From contig CALMZW010000086.1 of the NCBI GenBank assembly GCA_937870605.1, forward strand, positions 1-5,831: a stretch of DNA of 5,831 nucleotides, in the 5' to 3' direction. Position numbers and translations under genes: made by a program. Positions 1-5,376 of the stretch are shown one piece after another (positions within the stretch are counted from its first letter, which is position 1; every line of letters starts with the position of its first letter). A model generated the notes under the pieces. That model saw only the letters and a program-made list of their open reading frames with translations, was not told the DNA's origin and searched no databases. The stretch is from an uncultured Synergistaceae bacterium. Its GTDB lineage: Bacteria; Synergistota; Synergistia; Synergistales; Aminobacteriaceae.

Positions 1-900
1 GGCCGCGTCCTTTCCCGATGCGAACAGGGGGAGCGCCTTCGTGAAGTCCATGCCGACGCCCGGCACGGTCGGCGCGGCGGCGACCATATACCGTGCGAAC
101 GGGGCGCAGGCCGCGACCGTTTCGGCCTGTCCCATCAGGCACATGTCGAAGAACAGGAGGTCGAACGCGCCTCCGGGGCAGAGCGGCGCGGTTTTTCCGA
201 GGACGCTTTTGAATTCGGCGAGCGTGATCTCGTCCGTTTTTCCCGCCGCGCCCGGCGCGTCGTCGTCGTTGGCCATGTTGATCCATCCGGAACCGTGGTC
301 CGACATAAAGAGCGCCGTCTTTCGGGATGGGTACTTCCGGATGGTTTCGCGGATGAAGTCCTCGAGAACCTTCGGATCGCCCATGTTCAATTCGCCCGCG
401 TCGTGGAGCAGTTCGGAGGAGAGCGCGTCGTCGGCCTTCGATTTTCCGAGGCGGTAGACTCTCGCTCCGGTCCAGTCGCCGAACGCCTTCGTGAAGCCCT
501 TCGACCGGTCGATGAGGAGGATGACGTCGACTCCGGCGTCGGGGCAGCCTTGTTCCATCTCCTTCACGTCGGCGAGGAGATAGCGTTCGAGGTTGTTGTC
601 CCCGTCGACGTACGCGATGATCGTCCACTCGCGGACGCCCGGAGCCGCTTTCGCGCCTGAATCCGGGGAGACGGCGCCGGGAAGGTCCGGCAATGTCGGG
701 AGGTTCTGCTGGGCCGGAAGATCCGGCAGGGCGGGGAGCGACGGGAGGCCTGCGCCTTCGGTTTGACCGGGAAGGTCCGGAAGCGTCGGGAGCGCCGCCG
801 GGGCGGGGCCCGCGGGGAATAACGCGGCGAGGAGCAGCGTGACCAGGAAGATCGCTGAACGACAGAATTTCGGGAACCTGGAGCCGCACTTCGTGAACAT
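1..900 (-). CDS. Clostripain-family (peptidase C11) secreted cysteine protease, 3' end outside the window
   Basis: Predicted exported cysteine endopeptidase of family C11 (clan CD). The visible 300 codons are open and have no stop, so the C-terminus lies beyond base 1. The N-terminus has a basic start and a hydrophobic stretch at about residues 16-28, ending in a plausible signal peptidase site near Ala35-Ala36. A Leu-Pro-rich linker follows (37-75), and the catalytic domain starts near residue 90. Its family motifs are YVDGDNNLE (97-105), SDHGSGW with the predicted catalytic His202, and FFDMCLM with the predicted nucleophile Cys254. Asp252, two residues before the Cys, matches the residue that gives C11 enzymes their preference for Arg/Lys at P1. 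The His-to-Cys spacing of 52 residues suits the family. The ATG at 898-900 is preceded by AGGAGAGGTG (908-917) with a 7-base gap, which supports this start. The gene is divergent from the propeller gene. The family call is firm; the substrate is unknown. Confidence 0.9.
   Translation of the reverse strand, partial: MFTKCGSRFPKFCRSAIFLVTLLLAALFPAGPAPAALPTLPDLPGQTEGAGLPSLPALPDLPAQQNLPTLPDLPGAVSPDSGAKAAPGVREWTIIAYVDGDNNLERYLLADVKEMEQGCPDAGVDVILLIDRSKGFTKAFGDWTGARVYRLGKSKADDALSSELLHDAGELNMGDPKVLEDFIRETIRKYPSRKTALFMSDHGSGWINMANDDDAPGAAGKTDEITLAEFKSVLGKTAPLCPGGAFDLLFFDMCLMGQAETVAACAPFARYMVAAAPTVPGVGMDFTKALPLFASGKDAA
676..792 (-). repeat. Leu-Pro repeat linker within the C11 peptidase
   Basis: Codons 37-75 of the peptidase encode a degenerate LPxLPxLP repeat. 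The nonapeptide LPTLPDLPG occurs twice without change (residues 37-45, bases 766-792; residues 67-75, bases 676-702). A related LPSLPALPDLP lies between them (52-62). The two nonapeptide copies are also very similar as DNA, which suggests local duplication. Position after the signal peptide and before the catalytic fold suggests an extended spacer or propeptide; that role is inferred. Confidence 0.75.
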
Positions 901-958
901 GTGGTTTCACCTCTCCTGCGGAATTTGGTCCGCACAACGGATGATCCGGTTAAAAAAT

Positions 959-987
959 ATCATTGCATATTATTCCCACTAGTGCAA
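959..987 (-). promoter_or_regulatory. Candidate promoter of the C11 peptidase gene
   Basis: Read on the minus strand, TTGCAC (982-987) lies 17 bases upstream of AATGAT (959-964). The -10 matches TATAAT at four of six positions and is directly preceded by TGC, an extended -10 arrangement. The -35 matches the consensus only in TTG. Transcription would start near 952 and give a leader of about 50 bases before the ATG at 900. The spacing is ideal, but the elements are only moderately matched, and the local AT-richness offers other -10 choices. Confidence 0.35.
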
Positions 988-1009
988 CGTGGTCCGTCAT
1001 GCTTCGGGG

Positions 1010-1021
1010 CGTTCCGGAACG
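1010..1021. promoter_or_regulatory. Perfect 12-base palindrome, possible operator
   Basis: CGTTCCGGAACG reads the same on both strands. It lies roughly midway between the two divergent starts, just over 20 bases upstream of the peptidase candidate -35 and about 60 bases upstream of the propeller gene candidate -10. That is a suitable place for a dimeric regulator acting on either gene. The GTTCC/GGAAC half-site recurs in the other divergent region (5325-5356). The motif is made of words common in GC-rich DNA, so chance is a real alternative. Confidence 0.3.
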
Positions 1022-1082
1022 ACGGGGTGCGCGGGACGCAGGAAGGTTGAACCCGGATGCTCATGGGACGTTATTTTCGCCG

Positions 1083-1088
1083 TATAAT
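1083..1088 (+). promoter_or_regulatory. Candidate -10 element of the propeller gene
   Basis: A perfect TATAAT sits in an AT-rich island in otherwise GC-rich DNA, 120 bases upstream of the chosen ATG. No good -35 is found 15-18 bases upstream (the 17-base position reads CTCATG), and there is no TGn extension. The promoter may therefore depend on an activator, or may not be sigma-70 type. A start near 1095 would give a leader of about 114 bases. Confidence 0.35.
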
Positions 1089-1094
1089 ATTATT

Positions 1095-1124
1095 CAAACA
1101 AAGAAAAAAATTTGCGTTTGTTTG
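1095..1124 (+). repeat. AT-rich inverted repeat at the start of the propeller gene leader
   Basis: CAAACAAA (1095-1102) and TTTGTTTG (1117-1124) are perfect 8-base inverted arms separated by 14 bases. The left arm coincides with the transcription start expected from the TATAAT at 1083. It could be a 5' stem-loop that affects mRNA stability or translation, or a two-arm operator. It is not a terminator, because no T-run follows the right arm. Confidence 0.45.
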
Positions 1125-1191
1125 CATGTTATGCGGATCGGTTCGGTGCGTCGGGAAGCGTGTTTTTCGGGATGTGGCGATTTCAGGTTCC

Positions 1192-1200
1192 GGAGAGGGG
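1192..1200 (+). promoter_or_regulatory. Ribosome binding site that sets the propeller gene start
   Basis: GGAGAGGGG ends 8 bases before the ATG at 1209. This favours that ATG over the upstream TTG at 963, which has no such site and would place the promoter inside the gene. It also favours it over the GTG at 1254: that start would give a neat signal peptide, but its purine run GGAAGG (1245-1250) is only 3 bases away. Confidence 0.55.
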
Positions 1201-1208
1201 TGGTTGCA

Positions 1209-3524
1209 ATGTTCCGTCAGGTGTTCGGGTGTGAATGCGGCAGCGGAAGGTCCGTGAAGGTCCGCGCCCGGTTGGTGCTCGCGGGTGCAGTTATCGCCGC
1301 GCTCGCGTGCGCGTTTCTTTCCGGCGCGGCGCTTGCTGCGCTCGCGGCGGAGACGCCGCCGGTCGTTATCGAAAACGTCGGGCAGTTCGACGCTGCGGCG
1401 CGCTTCAAGATCCCCGGCAGCGGCTCGACTGTGTGGATTTCGGACGGCGCGATCTGGATCACGGCGCTCGAAGCTCCGGACGATGCGGTCGTTCCCGGTC
1501 CGCGCTCCGCGCCGGGCAGGGCGGCCCCGACTTCGGACGGCCGGAAGGGCGTCGCGCTGCGTCTGACGTTCTCCGGGGCGAATCGGGACGCCCGGATCGC
1601 GCCCTTCGGACGGCAGGCGACGAAGATATCGTACTTCCGCGGAGCCGGGGCGGGCGGGGAACACGCGGACGTCCCGGTGTGGAGCGGCGTGCGGTATGAG
1701 GCGATCTATCCGGGCGTGGACCTCGAGATCACGGGAAGTGGCGGGGCGATCGCGCCCAGGTTCGTCGCGAGGGCTTCCGCGGACGTCGCGTCGCTTCTTA
1801 AGGCGGCGCTTTCGGTCGAAGGCGCGGATTCGGTCGCGTGCGAGGGCGGCGTGATCCGCTGCCGGACGTCCGCGGGGGACGTCTTCGTTCCGCTCTTCGG
1901 CGTCGTGTCGGCGGCGGACGGTTCCGACCTGTCGGTCGGGGCCTCGCCCGAGGCGCGCGGATGCACGGTCGCACGCCCGTTCGCACGGATGTCAGCGAGC
2001 GGTACGGCCGCCCGGACGGGATCGTTTCCGGGGCTCGTGTACGGGACATTCCTCGGCGGAATCGGAATGGACAGGGCCTACGCCATCGCGTCCGACGCGT
2101 CGGGGAACGCCTACGTGACGGGACAGACGGCCTCCGAAAGCTTCCCGATCACGCCCGGATCGTTCTCGAATCTGTATCACGGCGAGAGCGACGCCTTCGT
2201 CGCGAAGCTCAGCGCCGACGGCTCGCTGCTGCTCTACGCGGCGTACCTCGGCGGCGACAAGGGAGATTACGGCATGGGCATCGCGGTGGATTCGGCCGGA
2301 GGCGCCTTCGTCGCCGGATCGACGGCCTCGCCGAACTTTCCGGTGACGGCGGGCGCGTTCGATACGACCTATACGGGCGCGGGATACACGGATCCGTTCG
2401 TCGCCCGGGTCACTCCCGACGGGACGGCGCTCGTCTACGCGACCTACCTCGGGGGCGACGGAATGTTCAACGACGAGGGGAGGGCCATAGCGGTCGACGC
2501 GTCGGGAAACGCGTACGTGACCGGATGGACGCTCGCGGCCGACTTCCCGGTGACGCCGGGCGCCTTCCAGCCCGTTCGCGGCAGCGACTGGGACGCGTTC
2601 GTGACGAAGGTCGCCCCGGACGGGGGCGCGCTTTCCTACAGCAGCTATCTCGGCGGAGACGGGACCGATACGGGGTACGGGATCGCCGTGGACTCCTCGG
2701 GACGGGCGTACGTGACCGGGGGGACGTCGTCGGCGAATTTTCCGGTGACGCCCGGGGCGTTCCAGCCCGTCCGGTCCGGCGGCAGCGACGCGTTCATCGC
2801 GAGAATCAGCTCCGGCGGAACCACGCTTCTTGACGGGACCTATCTCGGCGGGAGCAGCGGCGAGTACGCGACCGATATTTGTCTCGACGCGTCGGGGAAC
2901 GTCTACGTGGCGGGAGACACCCCCTCAACGAATTTTCCGACGACGCCGGGGGCGTTCCGGACGACCTTCTGCGGCGGCGTGTGGGACGGGTTCGTGACGA
3001 AGCTCCACTTCGGGGGCGTCGGGCTTGCCTGGTCGTCGTATCTCGGAGGGAGCGATTCCGACGCGATCGATGGAATCGCCGTCGACGCCTCCGGGAACGC
3101 GTACGTCGCCGGATGGACGACGTCGACGAACTTTCCGGTGAGCGCGGGAGCGCCGCAGACCGTGATCGCCGGGGCCGGCGACGTGTTCGTCGCGCGGTTC
3201 GGGCCGGACGGGACGACGCTGCCCTTCGCGACGTATCTCGGCGGAGTCGCATCGGATACGGGCTACGGCGTGGCTGTTGACGCGTCGGAAAACGCGATCA
3301 CGACCGGATACACGCAATCGTCGAACTTCCCGGTCACGGAGGGGGCCTTCCAGACGCATTACGGCGGCGGGCTCATCTTCGACGCGTTCGTCGCGAAGGT
3401 CCGGACCGTCGGAGGCGTCACTCCGGCTGCCGGCGGAAGCGGCGGGGGAGGCTGCTCGGCGGCGGGAGTTTCCTGCCCCGCGATTCTTCTCGCGGCGGCC
3501 CTTCTGACGCTTCGGAGGCGGTGA
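1209..3524 (+). CDS. Secreted seven-repeat SBBP beta-propeller protein with CTERM-like sorting tail
   Basis: A 771-residue exported protein of unknown specific function. Residues 1-47 form a signal peptide: an Arg/Lys-rich start, a hydrophobic core at about 22-46 and a likely cut after AALAA. The N-terminal region (about 52-250) matches the domain that often precedes SBBP repeats (DUF7948 type). It opens with ENVGQF (55-60) and continues with a phrase like KISYFRG, then VPVWSGVRYEAIYPGVDLEI. Seven SBBP repeats follow from residue 278 to about 735, each with YLGG, an IAVDASGNAYVTG-like strand, NFPVTPGAF and DAFVAKV. Seven copies suit one closed propeller, usually a binding or scaffold fold rather than an enzyme. 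The tail (742-771) looks like a membrane sorting signal. Blade 5 has two cysteines (558, 588), unlike the other blades. The gene is divergent from the C11 peptidase and is followed by its own terminator, so it is probably monocistronic. The start could instead be the GTG at 1254. Confidence 0.88.
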   Translation: MFRQVFGCECGSGRSVKVRARLVLAGAVIAALACAFLSGAALAALAAETPPVVIENVGQFDAAARFKIPGSGSTVWISDGAIWITALEAPDDAVVPGPRSAPGRAAPTSDGRKGVALRLTFSGANRDARIAPFGRQATKISYFRGAGAGGEHADVPVWSGVRYEAIYPGVDLEITGSGGAIAPRFVARASADVASLLKAALSVEGADSVACEGGVIRCRTSAGDVFVPLFGVVSAADGSDLSVGASPEARGCTVARPFARMSASGTAARTGSFPGLVYGTFLGGIGMDRAYAIASDASGNAYVTGQTASESFPITPGSFSNLYHGESDAFVAKLSADGSLLLYAAYLGGDKGDYGMGIAVDSAGGAFVAGSTASPNFPVTAGAFDTTYTGAGYTDPFVARVTPDGTALVYATYLGGDGMFNDEGRAIAVDASGNAYVTGWTLAADFPVTPGAFQPVRGSDWDAFVTKVAPDGGALSYSSYLGGDGTDTGYGIAVDSSGRAYVTGGTSSANFPVTPGAFQPVRSGGSDAFIARISSGGTTLLDGTYLGGSSGEYATDICLDASGNVYVAGDTPSTNFPTTPGAFRTTFCGGVWDGFVTKLHFGGVGLAWSSYLGGSDSDAIDGIAVDASGNAYVAGWTTSTNFPVSAGAPQTVIAGAGDVFVARFGPDGTTLPFATYLGGVASDTGYGVAVDASENAITTGYTQSSNFPVTEGAFQTHYGGGLIFDAFVAKVRTVGGVTPAAGGSGGGGCSAAGVSCPAILLAAALLTLRRR
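2040..3413 (+). repeat. Seven tandem SBBP repeats
   Basis: Repeat units begin at 2040, 2235, 2436, 2637, 2832, 3030 and 3225, giving periods of 195-201 bases (65-67 residues). Each starts just before a conserved T/S-Y/F-LGG. The consensus runs: YLGG, about ten variable residues, GIAVDASGNAYVTG, T-S-NFPVTPGAF, a short variable loop, then DAFVAKV-PDG. Blades 3 and 4 share the longest stretch, TPGAFQPVR. All seven remain in frame and none is degenerate enough to suggest decay. Blade 7 departs most in the VDASGN strand (VDASENAITTG). Confidence 0.85.
3432..3521 (+). other. C-terminal sorting signal resembling Synergist-CTERM
   Basis: The last 30 residues of the propeller protein have the three-part layout of CTERM sorting signals. 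First comes a Gly/Ser-rich segment with a cysteine (SGGGGCSAAG, Cys749), then a short hydrophobic span (about 757-768), then a basic end (RRR). From memory of these families, the Gly-rich Cys-Ser-Ala motif is closest to Synergist-CTERM, and related to MYXO-CTERM and GlyGly-CTERM. The tail is likely to be processed or anchored at the cell envelope. The exact family is unconfirmed. Confidence 0.55.
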
Positions 3525-3550
3525 CGCGAGGCGGCTACGGGGGCGTTCCG

Positions 3551-3587
3551 GAGCGGACGGGGACGCTCCCGCCCGCTCTTTCGTTTT
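3551..3587 (+). terminator. Rho-independent terminator of the propeller gene
   Basis: GAGCGG (3551-3556) pairs with CCGCTC (3573-3578), and inside it CGGG (3558-3561) pairs with CCCG (3568-3571). The result is a 10-pair stem with one A-C mismatch and a six-base GACGCT loop. TTTCGTTTT follows at 3579-3587. The T-run is present only for plus-strand transcription, so this ends the propeller transcript, 27 bases after its stop. It finishes right at the kinase stop codon and offers little for the kinase, whose own terminator is not evident. Confidence 0.75.
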
Positions 3588-5225
3588 CTAGCGCATCCGC
3601 CGTTCCGCCGCCTCGCCGAGCGCGAGGTACGAGCGGTATCGTCCGTCGTAGAACGACCGCAGCGCGGGGTCGGGGGCGTAGGTCGCGCGGGCGGGACTCG
3701 CCATCCGCTCCTGCGCGTCGCGGACGGTTTGGTGGATTCCGGAGGCGACGGACGCGCAGACGGCCGCCCCGAGGGCGCACGGTTGCGCGGACTTTACGAC
3801 GCGGATCGGGACGCCCATGACGTCGCTCTGGACCTGCATGACGAAGGGATTCCGGTCCGGGATGCCGCCGACCGCGATGACCTCGTCGATCGCGATGCCC
3901 TCGCCCAGGAAGAGTTCCATGATGGCCCTGGCGCCGAACGCGGTTCCCTCGACGAGCGAGCGGAAGAGGCGCGGGGCGTCCGTCCCGAGCGAGAGCCCCG
4001 CGACGGCCCCTGTGAGCCGCTGGTCCGCGAACGGCGTCCGGCGGCCGTTGAGCCAGTCGAGCGCGATCGGGAGCGTCGCGTCGGGGGACAGGGCCGCGGC
4101 CGCGTCGGAAAGCGCGGGGAGGATTTTCTTTTCAAAGTCGGCGACGTCGCCCCCGAGATGCGCGATCGGCCAGAGGAGCAGACGGCGGAACCAGTCGTAG
4201 ACATCGCCGAATCCCGACTGTCCGGCTTCGAGTCCGACGAGGCCCGGGACGACGGAGCCGTCGACCTGGCCGCAGATCCCGGGGATCGTCCGGTCGCCGA
4301 TCACCGCGGGGTCGACGACCATGATGTCGCACGTCGACGTCCCCATGATCCGCAGCAGCGTGCGCTCGCGGATGCCGCTGCCGACCGCTCCCGCGTGGGC
4401 GTCGATGATTCCCGCCGCGACGGGGATTCCGGGCGCGAGCCCGAAACGCTCCGCCCACTCCGGCGAGAGGCCGCCGACGGTCCGGTCGGATGTGGCCGTT
4501 TCGGCCGCGACGCGGTCGCGGACGCCCGCGAGCAACGGATCGACCTGCGTCCAGAACGATTCGGGCGGCAGTCCGCCCCAGCCCGCGTTCCACGCCCCCT
4601 TGTGCCCGGCGGCGCAGCGGTTCCGGCGGATGTCCGCGGCCCGCCGGACGCCCGTGAGAAGCGCGGGGATCCAGTCGCTCTGTTCGACCCACGAGAACGC
4701 GGCCGCCCGGACTTTCGGCGAGACGCGCAGGACATGGAGGATCTTCGCCCAGAACCACTCCGACGAGTAGACGCCTCCGACGTAGCGCGTGTAGTCGGTC
4801 GGCGACCGTCGCGCGGCGTCGTTGATCGCCGCGGCCTCGTCGACGGCCGTGTGGTCCTTCCAGAGGAGGAACATCGCGTCCGGGTCGTCCGCGAATTCCG
4901 GGAGCAGCGCGAGCGGAACGCCGGACGCGTCTACGGCGCACGGCGTCGACCCCGTGGCGTCGACGCCGATCCCGGCGACTGCGGCGCGTTCGTCCGTCGT
5001 CAGCGGTTCGAGGGCCATCCGCACGGCCCGCTCCATCGCCTCGATGTAGTCCCGGGGGTGCTGGCGAAAACGATTGGACGCAGGTTCGCAAAAGCGTCCG
5101 TCCCTCCATCGCGGGAAAGGGGCCGTCCCGGCGGAGATCTCCCCGCCGTCCGTTGCGTTCACAACCAGCGCCCGTACGGAATCCGTTCCGAAATCCACGC
5201 CCAGGACACAGCGTTCGATGTCCAT
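3588..5225 (-). CDS. araB: L-ribulokinase (FGGY kinase family)
   Basis: Cytoplasmic ATP-dependent kinase that phosphorylates L-ribulose to L-ribulose 5-phosphate, the second step of L-arabinose catabolism. The 545 residues are close to the usual AraB length (about 550-570). The first FGGY domain contains GVDFGTDSVRAL (9-20), QHPRDYIE (55-62), GIGVDATGSTP (85-95), MFLLWKDHTA (118-127), YSSEWFWAK (153-161) and RCAAGHK (203-209). The second contains DAHAGAVG (275-282), with Asp275 the predicted catalytic base, MGTSTCD (294-300), then EAGQSGFGD, LDWLNGRRTP, EGTAFGAR and AVGGIPDRNPFVMQ. These are ribulokinase-type motifs rather than generic xylulokinase or glycerol kinase ones. The ATG at 5223-5225 follows AGGAGGAGGAG at a good distance. 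The gene converges on the propeller gene and is divergent from the aldolase. Some AraB enzymes accept several pentuloses, so the exact substrate is open. Confidence 0.92.
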   Translation of the reverse strand: MDIERCVLGVDFGTDSVRALVVNATDGGEISAGTAPFPRWRDGRFCEPASNRFRQHPRDYIEAMERAVRMALEPLTTDERAAVAGIGVDATGSTPCAVDASGVPLALLPEFADDPDAMFLLWKDHTAVDEAAAINDAARRSPTDYTRYVGGVYSSEWFWAKILHVLRVSPKVRAAAFSWVEQSDWIPALLTGVRRAADIRRNRCAAGHKGAWNAGWGGLPPESFWTQVDPLLAGVRDRVAAETATSDRTVGGLSPEWAERFGLAPGIPVAAGIIDAHAGAVGSGIRERTLLRIMGTSTCDIMVVDPAVIGDRTIPGICGQVDGSVVPGLVGLEAGQSGFGDVYDWFRRLLLWPIAHLGGDVADFEKKILPALSDAAAALSPDATLPIALDWLNGRRTPFADQRLTGAVAGLSLGTDAPRLFRSLVEGTAFGARAIMELFLGEGIAIDEVIAVGGIPDRNPFVMQVQSDVMGVPIRVVKSAQPCALGAAVCASVASGIHQTVRDAQERMASPARATYAPDPALRSFYDGRYRSYLALGEAAERRMR

Positions 5226-5291
5226 GCTTCGCTCCTCCTCCTATTTATGTTCTTCACTGTTGCGCGGCGTCTTTTCTCCGATTCGTAGTGT

Positions 5292-5297
5292 ATTATA
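5292..5297 (-). promoter_or_regulatory. Candidate -10 element of araB
   Basis: The minus strand reads TATAAT, a perfect consensus, in the AT-rich part of the divergent gap. The expected start is near 5285, giving a leader of about 60 bases that ends in the strong AGGAGGAGG site. No good -35 is present: the position 17 bases upstream reads TCCGGC. Control by an activator is possible. On the plus strand the same island offers only weak -10 matches (TATTAT at 5291, TATATC at 5294) for the aldolase gene. Confidence 0.4.
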
Positions 5298-5324
5298 TCC
5301 AATGAAAAGTAAATGCCGGATGGT

Positions 5325-5356
5325 GTTCGGAATACGGAACGGACGCCGCTGTTCCG
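5325..5356. promoter_or_regulatory. Cluster of three GTTCsG/CsGAAC half-sites, possible operator
   Basis: GTTCGG (5325-5330), CGGAAC (5335-5340) and GTTCCG (5351-5356) lie in alternating orientation. The first two form an imperfect 16-base palindrome (GTTC, 8 bases, GAAC). The last two are perfect 6-base inverted arms 10 bases apart and could also fold as an RNA hairpin. The cluster ends 8 bases before the aldolase Shine-Dalgarno and lies just upstream of the araB -10. A regulator bound here could affect both genes. No regulator gene is visible, so this is inferred from position and symmetry. Confidence 0.35.
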
Positions 5357-5376
5357 GTGCGAATGGAGGAAACGAC

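Larger units (their letters stand above)
901..1208. other. Divergent intergenic region between the peptidase and propeller genes
   Basis: This 308-base stretch separates two divergent start codons. It contains two AT-rich islands (about 938-980 and 1070-1130), each near a candidate promoter, with a GC-rich segment between them that carries a perfect palindrome. The open frame of the propeller gene continues back through it to a TTG at 963, but that part crosses the putative promoter and lacks protein-like composition. The last 110 or so bases would be the propeller gene's leader. I recognise no riboswitch class in it and see no convincing small gene. Confidence 0.6.

Noticed and set aside
564..935. 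Minus-strand frame overlapping the peptidase start
   Set aside because: It is a frame-shifted shadow of the peptidase N-terminus. The true frame has a signal peptide, a good ribosome site and C11 catalytic motifs.
963..1208. Extension of the propeller gene back to a TTG at 963 (82 extra codons)
   Set aside because: The extra part crosses the AT-rich promoter-like island, has no ribosome binding site, and would put about 100 residues in front of the signal peptide core.
1057..1257. Possible small 66-residue gene in the propeller leader
   Set aside because: It has a weak start context, overlaps the putative promoter and the propeller start, and has unconvincing composition.
1838..2833. 331-codon plus-strand frame inside the propeller gene
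   Set aside because: It is a shifted reading of the SBBP repeats, strongly Arg-rich and without recognisable motifs.
2040..3413. Periodic approximately 198-base repeats as a CRISPR or DNA-level satellite
   Set aside because: The period follows the SBBP protein repeat in frame, and conservation is at protein level with synonymous differences between copies.
3729..5288. 519-codon open frame on the plus strand
   Set aside because: It lies opposite araB and its product is rich in Arg, Asp and Gly with no domain motif. Long antisense frames are expected in GC-rich coding DNA.
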